Positions 1 to 6,880 are shown, counted from the stretch's first letter. The stretch: DNA of 6,971 bases from Kiritimatiellia bacterium (GCA_017629455.1 JAGBXE010000029.1:1-6971), one strand, 5' to 3'. Notes: generated by a model not told the origin, from the letters alone. Numbers and translations: made by a program.

Positions 1-309
1 AACGCGACCGATTCTTCCGTGGACCTGAAAAACACCAAGCTCAAGGGGACGGACATTTCGTATTACGATTTCCTTACCAAGAGCGATTACAAAATCGGTT
101 TGACGGGCGTTCCCGAGACGGCGAGCAGTTCGTCGAGCCAGCTCATCACCGATATCGAAGCGAAGATGGATTCGCACAACAGCTTCTCGCAGCAGACGAT
201 GATCGATCTCCAGTCCCAGACGGCGAAGCGCGACCAGTCGTACGATATGATTTCGAATATTCTTAAGAGCCTCCACACGACGCTTATGACGAATGTCAAT
301 AATATGTAA
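1..309 (+). CDS. C-terminal part of a possible type III secretion filament protein (EspA/SseB-like), 5' end missing
   Basis: The reading frame is open from base 1 and ends at TAA 307-309, so only the last 102 residues are visible. The GTG at 19 is in frame, but the frame continues upstream of it and no ribosome site precedes it, so it is unlikely to be the real start. The visible part has a short globular segment (GTDISYYDFL), a serine-rich linker (SSSSS), and a polar amphipathic helix rich in Gln, Ser and Met up to the end (SQQTMIDLQSQTAKRD, then MISNILKSLHTTLM). This order resembles the C-terminus of SseB/EspA, the filament/translocator proteins of type III secretion systems, where a GMTIDDYM-like motif precedes a long helix that polymerises. 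The resemblance was judged by eye and is weak. Any other secreted coiled-coil protein is possible. The coding call is firm; the function is tentative. Confidence 0.5.
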   Translation, partial: NATDSSVDLKNTKLKGTDISYYDFLTKSDYKIGLTGVPETASSSSSQLITDIEAKMDSHNSFSQQTMIDLQSQTAKRDQSYDMISNILKSLHTTLMTNVNNM

Positions 310-364
310 GGGTGCTAGGTATAAGAAGATACACGAATAAAAAATTAATTCCAGCGCAATTAAA

Positions 365-382
365 GCCCATTATCGCATGGGC
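365..382. repeat. Perfect 6-bp inverted repeat (hairpin)
   Basis: GCCCAT (365-370) and ATGGGC (377-382) are exact reverse complements around a 6-base loop. On the + strand no T run follows, so it is not a standard intrinsic terminator for the upstream gene. Read on the minus strand it is followed by TTTAATT, which is also weak. It could be a protein-binding dyad, an mRNA 3'-end stabiliser or chance. Confidence 0.4.
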
Positions 383-399
383 GTATGATTCTCCTTAGA

Positions 400-421
400 G
401 CTTCAAGTGATGCCATGAAGC
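400..421. repeat. Perfect 6-bp inverted repeat with 10-base loop
   Basis: GCTTCA (400-405) pairs with TGAAGC (416-421). It lies about 35 bases upstream of the -10 box, where an operator could sit. The arms are short, so this may be chance, but a second dyad within 20 bases of the first makes the region worth noting. Confidence 0.3.
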
Positions 422-454
422 ATGCCTTATTAGTACACGGGCAGAGGGGGATTG

Positions 455-463
455 TGGTATAAT
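455..463 (+). promoter_or_regulatory. Extended -10 promoter (TGGTATAAT) for the five-gene unit
   Basis: TGGTATAAT contains a consensus TATAAT (458-463) preceded by TGn, the extended -10 element recognised by housekeeping sigma-70-type factors. At the usual spacing of 17 bases no good -35 box is present (ACACGG at 435-440), which is normal for extended -10 promoters. The predicted start of transcription is about 469-472, essentially at the ATG at 472. The in-frame GTG at 454 cannot be used for translation because a TAA follows at 460-462. The motif is seen directly; promoter activity is inferred. Confidence 0.6.
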
Positions 464-471
464 TCATAAAA

Positions 472-1026
472 ATGGAATTTAGTGAACCTTGGATGGCGAT
501 TGCACTGGCAGCGCTTCCGCTCGTCGGAAGCGTCGGTCTTTTGGCTGTCGTAGTTGCGGGTGAGCGCCTTTCGTGGTTTTTTCAATTTGTTAAGTATGGT
601 ACGAATGGCGTTATAGCAACGTACATACAAGCTATAGTCTTTTACCTTCTGGCAGGTACGTATTTTAAATGTTTAGGGGTAGATGATATAGCTGTCACTT
701 ATTTTGGGCTCGATCCAGTCGATATTGCTGACGGGGTAAGGGCGCTACGCTTTAGTGTTTGTACCGCCGTAGGTTTTTCGCTTGCCAATATCGTATGCTG
801 GCTAATGAATAGGCTATGCGTCTTTAAGCCTGGCAAGTTCAGGTGGTATGCGGAGTTTGCGTTTTTCTTTGCAGTATCGTTATGTGCAACGTTAGTGGCG
901 CTTGCCATTTCTGCCATGCTTATTCGGTTTTTTGCAGTTGCTACATCGTTTGCTCTTGCAGTAGAGGTGGTAGTTTCGTTTATAATAAATTTCCTGGTCC
1001 GGAAGTTTTTCATATTCAAGGGGTGA
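472..1026 (+). CDS. GtrA-family small membrane protein
   Basis: A 184-residue, very hydrophobic protein of the GtrA family (PF04138). Members are thought to help flip or transfer polyprenyl-phosphate-linked sugars across the inner membrane for glycan or glycolipid modification. Family signatures visible are FVKYGTNGVIATYIQ (about 39-53), a GFSLANIVCWLMNRLCVF motif (about 101-118), and the C-terminal pair VVVSFIINFLVRKFFIF. Four family helices can be placed. An additional hydrophobic segment at residues 8-29 comes before the domain, and a polar loop of about 25 residues separates helices one and two of the domain. The ATG at 472 is the only reasonable early start apart from Met8. No Shine-Dalgarno sequence lies at normal distance (the G run at 445-450 is over 20 bases away), which fits a leaderless message from the promoter at 455-463. 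The stop is 4 bases before the secretin gene, so the two should be co-transcribed. The sugar substrate cannot be told. Confidence 0.85.
   Translation: MEFSEPWMAIALAALPLVGSVGLLAVVVAGERLSWFFQFVKYGTNGVIATYIQAIVFYLLAGTYFKCLGVDDIAVTYFGLDPVDIADGVRALRFSVCTAVGFSLANIVCWLMNRLCVFKPGKFRWYAEFAFFFAVSLCATLVALAISAMLIRFFAVATSFALAVEVVVSFIINFLVRKFFIFKG
1018..1023 (+). promoter_or_regulatory. Ribosome binding site for the secretin
   Basis: AAGGGG, formed by the last two codons of the GtrA gene, sits 7 bases before the ATG at 1031. It supports this start and translational coupling with the upstream gene. Confidence 0.6.
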
Positions 1027-1030
1027 TGCT

Positions 1031-2758
1031 ATGACACACTTCATGCTTGCCGTTATTTTCGCCTGGAGTTTTTTTGGCAAGGCAGAGCCTGCAAAGCCTG
1101 CGGCTCCTGATGCCGAGGCAATGACAAAAGCTGCGCAGGCAGCCGCCGATAAGGCTGTTAAAGAGCTTACAGCCAAAGCAGTTAAGGAGGCTGCTGAAAA
1201 GGCCGCGACCGATGCTGCTGCAGCTAAAGAGGCAAAAGAACATGCAGAGAAGCTTCGCTTAGAGGCTAAAGAGCAGGCCGAGAAATTGCGCATTGAGGCG
1301 AGAGCCGACGCGGAAAAAATGCGTGCAGAAGCCAGGGCTGATGCTGAAAAGTCGCGCGCTGAAGCCAAAGAAGCTCGTGCTAAGGAGGAGGCTGAGGCCG
1401 AGGCTTCCCGCCGGCAAATAGATACGCGGATTTTCCGTCTTGCGCACGCTTCGGCAGAGGAAGTTGCTGAAAGCTTCAATAAAATGTGGAGCGGCGATTT
1501 TGGCGTTACCTGGAAGGTGACGAAGATGGCGGTTGCGTTTCCAGAATCGAATTCAATTATGGTTACGGCGCCGCGGCTTATCCTTGATGCGTGCGAGAAG
1601 TCGATACGCGATCTTGATGTCGAAGCTCAGCAGGTCTACATCGAAGCTCGGTTCGTCGAGCTTTCGAACAATGCGTCGCACAAGCTCGGCATCGACTGGC
1701 AGATGCTCGACGGCATGAAAGGCTCTCTCGCGCTCGATGCGGGGTGGAACGAGCGGAAAGTGGAAGGTGTTTCGGGATACAACAGCAAAGACGGAACTTA
1801 TACACTTGGTAATATAACCGACGCCAAAGGTAATTTAATTAAGCCTGAAAGTTCGACAGCCAACCTTTCGTACATCAACGGCACTATCGGCATGTCGGAA
1901 CTGGCGCTTGTTCTGCGCGCGCTCGAGTCGACGGAAGACGCGAAGGTTTTCTCAAATCCCAAGATTATCGTTTCTTCAGGCAAGAAGGCGAAGGTCGACA
2001 TGACGGAGAAATATCCGAACGTGACTATTTCCGCCAAGCGTACGACGGGCGGAACTTCCGACTCGCTCGACCTTTCGATGAACATGGCCGCGATTCCGGG
2101 CGAAGACAAGTTCATGTTCGCGAAAGAGGCGTTTTTCAGTTGGGGCATCGATCTTGAAGTAACGCCCCGCATAAATACGAACGGCCTTATCAACGTTTCG
2201 ATAGTGCCGACCATTTCGAGCCGCACGGACTGGGTGACCGCAGGCGCATCCGACACATCCAAAAGTGAAGACAGCAATGCCGGAACGTACTCCGCGCGGT
2301 ATCCGGTTATCAATGTTCAGCGACTCATAACCGAATTCAATATGCAAAGCGAAATGACAGCAGTCATAGGCGGCCTTTCGCGCACGATTGAAACGCAGAA
2401 GGATAACGGCATACCTTGGCTTCGCGACATCTGGTGGATCGGGCCAAAGATCTTCGGCAGCAAGGTCCGCGTCAAGGAACAGAGAGAGATTCTCGTGTTT
2501 GTCACGGTAGGTCTCGTCAATCCCCGCGTCATAAACGAGAATGTCGGGCTGCCAAAGAACGCGGTTCTCGGCCGTCAGTACACCCTCGGGCAGAAGCTTG
2601 AGCCAGGCGATCGTCCGCAAAAGACGCTTGAAGGAATTGAATCGCTTGATATGAGGCCTCTTGAAGAGCAGGCGAAAGATCCTCTTCAGAAACATAAAGA
2701 AGAAGATTCTGGCACTTTCAAAATGCCTTTTACAAAAGAAGAAAAAGGAGTGAAATAA
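1031..2758 (+). CDS. Secretin (type II/III secretion or type IV pilus outer-membrane channel family) with N-terminal hendecad coiled coil
   Basis: A 575-residue protein with a C-terminal secretin domain (PF00263), the family forming multimeric outer-membrane gates for type II/III secretion and type IV pili. The N-terminus has a short hydrophobic stretch (residues 4-15) ending in GKA/EP, a possible but poor signal peptide with no Lys or Arg before the hydrophobic core. Residues about 28-131 are an Ala/Lys/Glu/Arg-rich coiled coil. Residues about 133-196 form one periplasmic N-domain (RIFRLAHASAEEVAE to SIMVTAPRLILDACEKSI), followed by the typical VYIEARFVELS strand at 202-212. The secretin core shows NPKIIVSSGKKAKV (about 307-320), GIDLEVTPRIN, the conserved VIGGL (about 445) with GIPWLRDI, and the closing REILVFVTVGLVNP. 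A charged tail of about 75 residues follows, where pilotin-binding regions often lie. Only one N-domain is visible, fewer than in standard GspD or PilQ, and no platform, ATPase or pilin gene is in the window. The exact system therefore cannot be assigned. Confidence 0.85.
   Translation: MTHFMLAVIFAWSFFGKAEPAKPAAPDAEAMTKAAQAAADKAVKELTAKAVKEAAEKAATDAAAAKEAKEHAEKLRLEAKEQAEKLRIEARADAEKMRAEARADAEKSRAEAKEARAKEEAEAEASRRQIDTRIFRLAHASAEEVAESFNKMWSGDFGVTWKVTKMAVAFPESNSIMVTAPRLILDACEKSIRDLDVEAQQVYIEARFVELSNNASHKLGIDWQMLDGMKGSLALDAGWNERKVEGVSGYNSKDGTYTLGNITDAKGNLIKPESSTANLSYINGTIGMSELALVLRALESTEDAKVFSNPKIIVSSGKKAKVDMTEKYPNVTISAKRTTGGTSDSLDLSMNMAAIPGEDKFMFAKEAFFSWGIDLEVTPRINTNGLINVSIVPTISSRTDWVTAGASDTSKSEDSNAGTYSARYPVINVQRLITEFNMQSEMTAVIGGLSRTIETQKDNGIPWLRDIWWIGPKIFGSKVRVKEQREILVFVTVGLVNPRVINENVGLPKNAVLGRQYTLGQKLEPGDRPQKTLEGIESLDMRPLEEQAKDPLQKHKEEDSGTFKMPFTKEEKGVK
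1235..1399 (+). repeat. Five tandem 33-bp units encoding 11-residue (hendecad) coiled-coil repeats
   Basis: Within the secretin, residues 69-123 read as five consecutive 11-residue units: KEHAEKLRLEA, KEQAEKLRIEA, RADAEKMRAEA, RADAEKSRAEA and KEARAKEEAEA. The first four share the pattern (K/R)xxAEKxRxEA; the fifth is degenerate. Eleven-residue periodicity favours a nearly straight or slightly right-handed coiled coil rather than a seven-residue one. The nucleotide copies have diverged at many third positions, so this is not a recent perfect duplication. Confidence 0.8.
2746..2750 (+). promoter_or_regulatory. Ribosome binding site for the DUF481 gene
   Basis: AGGAG lies inside the 3' end of the secretin gene, 12 bases before the ATG at 2763, slightly further than usual. 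It supports coupled translation across the 4-base gap. Confidence 0.5.
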
Positions 2759-2762
2759 GCAA

Positions 2763-3785
2763 ATGAAAAAAGTAGTTATAGCAATAACAATGGCGCTTGC
2801 GGTAAGTGCCGTGTTTGCCGATAAGGTAACGCTCAAATCGGGTTCGTTCCTTACTGGTAAGGTTACTGGCGCGTCTGGTGATGAAATAACATTCAATTCC
2901 GACGACCTCGGTGAGGTGAAGATAAAAGTTGCAAATATCGCTACGCTCGAAGATGCTGGTGAGCACGTTGTTAAGTATATCGACAATACTCTTGAAACAA
3001 AGCGTCTAGCAGTAGATAAGGGTGCTTATACTGTCGATGCTAAGCCCCTTGATATGGCTAACGTTAAGGCGATTAATCCCGTAGAGGAAACTTGGCACGG
3101 AAGCGTCAACTTCGCCTATAACGCTGCGCGCGGCAATACGCGTGAGAATTCGGCGACGGTTCTTGGTAATATTAACCGCCGCTGGGAGAATGACCGTTTT
3201 AACGGTGATTTCGGTTACTACTATTCAAAGACCGGAACTACTGCCGATGACGCCCAGACGACAAAGGATAAATGGGAAATTGAACTTAAGTATGATCACT
3301 TCTGGTGGGCCAAGGGTTATACCTATGAAAATCTGAAGTGGGAGCGCGATTTGATTCAAGAGTTGAATGCTCGTTACCGCTTGGGTCTTGGCCTTGGTTA
3401 TCAGTGGCTTGATAATTCCGATGTGCTTAATACTGGCAGTTGGAGCTTTAACCAAGAACTCGGTATGAACTGGGTTAAAGAAGAATATGAGGGTGTTAAC
3501 GACGATGCCAATAAGAATGGCTTTGCCGCGGTGCGTTATGGGCACCATCTCGAGTGGTCTCCTATATGGGTGAAGGGTGTAAACATTTTCCACAATGCAG
3601 AAATACTTCCTCAGGTTGACGAGTACGAGAAGTTCCTTGCTAAGTGCGACCTTGGCCTTACGACAAAGGTTGTCTACGGTATTGATCTTCTTGCGAAGAT
3701 TGAATGGGAATACAACTCCAAGCCGTCCGATGATCGCAAGTACGAGGATATCCGCTACATTCTCGGTCTCGGCTACAAGTGGTAA
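2763..3785 (+). CDS. DUF481-family outer-membrane beta-barrel protein with signal peptide
   Basis: A 340-residue exported protein. Residues 1-19 are a classical Sec signal peptide: KK near the start, a hydrophobic core, and cleavage expected after AVFA before DKV. Residues about 20-105 form a beta-rich, Sm-like periplasmic or barrel-plug region (DKVTLKSGSFLTGKVTG, SDDLGEVKIKVANI), often found before DUF481 domains. From about residue 108 the sequence alternates polar and aromatic/hydrophobic residues as in transmembrane beta strands (HGSVNFAYNAARGNT, FNGDFGYYYSKTG, YRLGLGLGYQW). It ends in YKW, an aromatic C-terminus as used for recognition by the outer-membrane assembly machinery. DUF481 (PF04338) proteins such as E. 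coli YdiY (about 250 residues) have no firmly known role; the extra length here is the N-terminal region. It follows the secretin by 4 bases and is closed by TAATAA. The family call is good; the transported substrate, if any, is unknown. Confidence 0.85.
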   Translation: MKKVVIAITMALAVSAVFADKVTLKSGSFLTGKVTGASGDEITFNSDDLGEVKIKVANIATLEDAGEHVVKYIDNTLETKRLAVDKGAYTVDAKPLDMANVKAINPVEETWHGSVNFAYNAARGNTRENSATVLGNINRRWENDRFNGDFGYYYSKTGTTADDAQTTKDKWEIELKYDHFWWAKGYTYENLKWERDLIQELNARYRLGLGLGYQWLDNSDVLNTGSWSFNQELGMNWVKEEYEGVNDDANKNGFAAVRYGHHLEWSPIWVKGVNIFHNAEILPQVDEYEKFLAKCDLGLTTKVVYGIDLLAKIEWEYNSKPSDDRKYEDIRYILGLGYKW

Positions 3786-3818
3786 TAAATTCGTAATTTA
3801 GCGCGTATTAAGGTCGGT

Positions 3819-5219
3819 ATGAGAATTGCAATAGCATATCCACCGCTTAAGTCTGACAAGGGTGTTGCCCTGCTGACGCAAAACCGCCAGTTCCAGTGGT
3901 TTTCTCATCCGACCTATATCTTTCCTGTCGTGCCGGCTACCGCAGCTACAATGCTAAAGAACGCCGGGCACGATGTTCTTTTCCTCGATGGCATTGCCGC
4001 GGGGATGACGTCAGACGAGTTTGATGCAAAGTTAAAGGAATTTGCTCCCGAAATTATAGTCGTTGAGACGAAAACCCCTGTCGTAAAGCGCCATTGGAAA
4101 TGGATCGAAGAGCGTCAGGGGTGGGGAGCTAAATTTGTCATGGTTGGCGACCATGTGACGGCTTTGCCTCAGGAGTCGGTTTCAAAGCCTGGTGTGTGGG
4201 CGATAATACCGGGCGGTGATTGGGATTACGGGCTTCTTGATTTTTTAGAGGCTCGTTGTCCTAGCGGCGTGCAGCCGTTTGCGCTTAGAGAGTCGCTAAA
4301 AGATAGCCCGTGGATCGACCGCGATTTGGTGCATTGGGAGCTTTACGCCGTAAAGAATGGTAATTTCCGCCGCACTCCAGGTACGTACATCATGTCGGGG
4401 CGCGATTGCTGGCATGCCAAGTGTACATTCTGTTCGTGGACTACTCTCTATCCAAAATACCGTACACGCGATCCTATTGATGTTGTAAATGAGATAGAGA
4501 ATCTTGTCGAAAAGTATGGTGTTAAAGAGGTGATGGATGATTCGGGCTCGTTCCCTGTTGGAACGTGGCTTAAAACATTCTGCGACGAGATGATTAAGCG
4601 TGGGCTGAATAAGAAAGTCCGTATCGACTGCAATATGCGTTTCGGCAGGCTTACGAAAGACGATTATGTGCTGATGCGCCGAGCAGGCTTTCAGTTTGTT
4701 CTTTTCGGAATAGAGTCTGCCAATCAAGAGACGCTCGATCGTTATTGCAAAGCGCTTAAAGTTGAAGATGTTGAAAGCGGTGCACGTTGGGCGAGCGAGG
4801 CTGGGCTTGATGTTCATGTTACATTTATGTTCGGCCATCCATGGGAAGGGCCGAGCGAAATTGCTAACACTGTCGCTCTCGCGCGGCGTTTGTTGGCAAA
4901 AGGCTGGGCGAAGACTCTTCAATGCACATTGACTATTCCGTACCCAGGAACACCGCTATTTAAAGAGCTTCAAGCTGACGGGGGGCTTCTAACCCAAGAC
5001 TGGGACGAATATGATATGCGCCGCGCCATTATGAAAACGCCTCTTGCTTCTGAGGCGGAAATAAAGTGTGCCATACGCGAAGTGTATCGTGGGTTTCTTC
5101 AGTTTGGCGCTCTTTGGCACAGGCTTACTTCCACACGTACATTGTTTGATCTAGGGTTTTATTTCCGCGGCGTAAGTGCGCTTATCGGGCATCTTCTTGA
5201 TTTCAGAGGGGGGAAATAA
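3819..5219 (+). CDS. Cobalamin-type radical SAM enzyme with CX4CX2C cluster motif
   Basis: A 466-residue cytosolic protein with the two-domain plan of B12-binding radical SAM enzymes (the BchE/HpnR/HpnJ-like class). Residues about 1-150 look like the Rossmann cobalamin-binding domain: PATAATMLKNAGHDVLFLDG, then VVETKTP and VGDHVTALPQ (about 109-118). The usual DXHXXG axial-ligand motif is replaced by D57-G-I59-A-A-G62, so cobalamin, if bound, would lack the His ligand. The radical SAM barrel follows. Cluster cysteines are C197, C202 and C205, giving CX4CX2C instead of CX3CX2C. Further signatures are D240-D241 in VMDDSGSF, FGIES at 296-300 and PYPGTP at 374-379. The start at 3819 has a modest AAGG (3810-3813). 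A 33-base gap separates it from the DUF481 gene with no terminator, so read-through is likely. Its TAA overlaps the next ATG by one base. Relatives modify lipids, tetrapyrroles or peptides; the substrate here cannot be inferred from sequence. Confidence 0.85.
   Translation: MRIAIAYPPLKSDKGVALLTQNRQFQWFSHPTYIFPVVPATAATMLKNAGHDVLFLDGIAAGMTSDEFDAKLKEFAPEIIVVETKTPVVKRHWKWIEERQGWGAKFVMVGDHVTALPQESVSKPGVWAIIPGGDWDYGLLDFLEARCPSGVQPFALRESLKDSPWIDRDLVHWELYAVKNGNFRRTPGTYIMSGRDCWHAKCTFCSWTTLYPKYRTRDPIDVVNEIENLVEKYGVKEVMDDSGSFPVGTWLKTFCDEMIKRGLNKKVRIDCNMRFGRLTKDDYVLMRRAGFQFVLFGIESANQETLDRYCKALKVEDVESGARWASEAGLDVHVTFMFGHPWEGPSEIANTVALARRLLAKGWAKTLQCTLTIPYPGTPLFKELQADGGLLTQDWDEYDMRRAIMKTPLASEAEIKCAIREVYRGFLQFGALWHRLTSTRTLFDLGFYFRGVSALIGHLLDFRGGK
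5206..5213 (+). promoter_or_regulatory. Ribosome binding site for the CstA-family gene
   Basis: GAGGGGGG, within the last codons of the radical SAM gene, ends 5 bases before the ATG at 5219. With the 1-base stop/start overlap (TAATG) it indicates translational coupling. Confidence 0.65.
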
Positions 5220-6874
5220 TGAACGGAGCATTGCTGCTACTAATTGCTGTCGCGCTTTTCGCAGTTGGCTATTTTGTTTACGCCCGATATATAGAAAAAC
5301 TTTTAGGAATCGATCCTAAAAGGCCGACGCCGGCGCATACTAAGAATGATGGTGTCGACTTTGTTCCTGCTTCGTCTACAGTTCTTTTCGGGCATCATTT
5401 TGCCACGATTGCAGGGGCCGGCCCCATCGTAGGCCCCGTATTGGCTGCGCAGTTCGGGTGGCTATCGGTGACGATGTGGGTTGTTTTAGGCTGCATATTC
5501 ATCGGCGCATTGCACGATATGATTTCGCTTTTCCTCTCGGTGCGCAACTCTGGTGAATCAATAGGTTCGGTAATTGGCACTCTGTTGGGGCGCCCGGGCA
5601 AGATCATGTTTCTGTTGGTCAGCTGGACGGGGCTTGTTTTAGTGATCGCCGAGTTTAACAGGCAAATAGCAGGCACGTTTATCGCAGACCCGGCAACCGC
5701 CACGTCGTCGTTACTATTTATTGTTGAGGCGGTTCTCTTTGGGTTATGTGTATACAAGTGGCGTATTTCGGTGGTTCTTGCTTCTTTAATATTTGTACCG
5801 TTAATGTTTGTGTTCGTGTGGATAGGTAACGTTATTCCATTCGATTTAGTTAAGCTTCTTGGTATTACGCCAGACCTGGCTAGGATAGTGTGGATTTTAT
5901 TCCTTTTGCTATATTGCTTTATAGCCTCGACGTGTCCTGTGCAGTTCCTTTTGCAGCCTCGCGATTATTTAAACGCGTACCTTCTTTATGTGATGATGGC
6001 GCTAGGTGTTCTAGGCGTTCTAGTGGCGCATCCTGTTCTGAACATCGATGCGTTTGCCGGGTTTTCGGCGGTCGGCAAGAGTGGCGCAAGCGATATGCTA
6101 TTCCCGTTTTTGTTCGTCACTGTTGCTTGCGGTGCGTGTTCAGGCTTCCATGCGTTAGTAGCTTCAGGTACTAGCTCTAAGCAGATTTCGAATGAGCGAT
6201 CAATCAGACCCGTAGGCTACGGTGGGATGTTGCTTGAGGGCGTTTTGGCTATGATTGCCCTTATAGGTGTAGCTGGTACGTATGCCTGTCAGAAGGATTA
6301 CGTTTCGGCAATTCAGACGATGGAGCCCGTTCAGATGTTCGCATCGACGATTGCCGGCTTTTGCGTCAAGATTGGCATTCCTCAGCGTATCGCCGAAAGT
6401 TTTATGCTGCTTGCAGTTGCGGCATTTTTGATGACAACTGTCGACTCCAGTACGCGCCTGGCGCGCTTTACATGGCAGGAGTTGATGCCGAACAAGAAGG
6501 GGATTGCCGGCAACATGTATGTGGCAACGTTTATCGTATGCGCAATCGTAGCAGGCTTTCTTCTAGGTAGCCCCGCCGCTGCAAAGCAGCTTTGGACGCT
6601 TTTTGCTTCGACAAACCAAATGCTTGCATCGCTTGCTCTTTTGACGGCTACGCTATGGTTTTACCGTAATGGTAAGCCATGTTGGATGACTGCAATTCCA
6701 ATGGTTTTAATGTTTGGCGTTTCTGCATGGGCGCTTGCATCAATTCTTGTTTCAGCCGCTTCATCGGGGCAATGGATACGCCTTGTTGCATCATCGTTTC
6801 TTTTGATGCTAGCTGTTTCTCTGGTGGTGGTCGCAGTTTCAAAGGCGCGATCTTCCAATGAAGTAAGCCTATAG
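5219..6874 (+). CDS. CstA-family inner-membrane transporter (carbon starvation protein)
   Basis: A 551-residue polytopic membrane protein matching the CstA family (PF02554). In E. coli, members CstA and BtsT take up pyruvate and, for CstA, probably peptides during starvation. Hallmarks in order: N-terminal helix 4-22, DGVDFVPA (44-51), GHHFATIAGAGPIVGP (58-73), FIGALHDM, CGACSGFH with SGTSSKQI (from 304), GYGGMLLEG, MTTVDSSTRLARFTWQEL (from 405), and LWTLFASTNQMLASLALL (458-475). The last two belong to the C-terminal five-helix part, so the protein looks complete. It is shorter than E. coli CstA (701 residues), like many short homologues. Its start overlaps the radical SAM stop by one base, so the two are expressed together; why an importer should be paired with this enzyme is unknown. 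There is no sign of frameshift or truncation. The family call is strong. Pyruvate versus peptide as substrate cannot be decided here. Confidence 0.92.
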   Translation: MNGALLLLIAVALFAVGYFVYARYIEKLLGIDPKRPTPAHTKNDGVDFVPASSTVLFGHHFATIAGAGPIVGPVLAAQFGWLSVTMWVVLGCIFIGALHDMISLFLSVRNSGESIGSVIGTLLGRPGKIMFLLVSWTGLVLVIAEFNRQIAGTFIADPATATSSLLFIVEAVLFGLCVYKWRISVVLASLIFVPLMFVFVWIGNVIPFDLVKLLGITPDLARIVWILFLLLYCFIASTCPVQFLLQPRDYLNAYLLYVMMALGVLGVLVAHPVLNIDAFAGFSAVGKSGASDMLFPFLFVTVACGACSGFHALVASGTSSKQISNERSIRPVGYGGMLLEGVLAMIALIGVAGTYACQKDYVSAIQTMEPVQMFASTIAGFCVKIGIPQRIAESFMLLAVAAFLMTTVDSSTRLARFTWQELMPNKKGIAGNMYVATFIVCAIVAGFLLGSPAAAKQLWTLFASTNQMLASLALLTATLWFYRNGKPCWMTAIPMVLMFGVSAWALASILVSAASSGQWIRLVASSFLLMLAVSLVVVAVSKARSSNEVSL

Positions 6875-6880
6875 AATGTA

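Larger units (their letters stand above)
310..471 (+). other. Intergenic spacer with two hairpins and a promoter
   Basis: This 162-base gap separates the upstream gene from the five-gene unit. It is AT-rich at its start (AATAAAAAATTAATT near 337-351). It then holds two short inverted repeats (365-382 and 400-421) and an extended -10 box (455-463). I see no tRNA-like fold, no convincing small open frame and no classical terminator with a T run on the + strand. Confidence 0.6.

Noticed and set aside
19..21. GTG as the true start of the first gene
   Set aside because: The frame is open to base 1 with no stop and no ribosome site precedes the GTG, so the gene most likely begins outside the window.
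365..382. Intrinsic terminator for the upstream gene
   Set aside because: The hairpin is only 6 bp and is not followed by a T run on the + strand.
454..456. GTG as an upstream start for the GtrA gene, served by the G-rich stretch at 445-450
   Set aside because: An in-frame TAA follows at 460-462.
1235..1399. Tandem DNA repeat as a phase-variable or recently expanded element
   Set aside because: The 33-bp copies differ at many positions, so they are conserved at protein level and not near-identical DNA repeats prone to slippage.
892..1479. Ala/Ser-rich open frame on the minus strand opposite the coiled coil
   Set aside because: Its repeats are the mirror of the Ala/Lys/Glu-rich repeats on the + strand; it is low-complexity and lies antisense to two supported genes.
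1976..2986. Long open frame (336 codons) on the minus strand across the secretin 3' end and the start of the DUF481 gene
   Set aside because: It overlaps two well-supported genes, spans their junction, has no recognisable domain and no ribosome site was evident. Its length is explained by codon bias on the coding strand.
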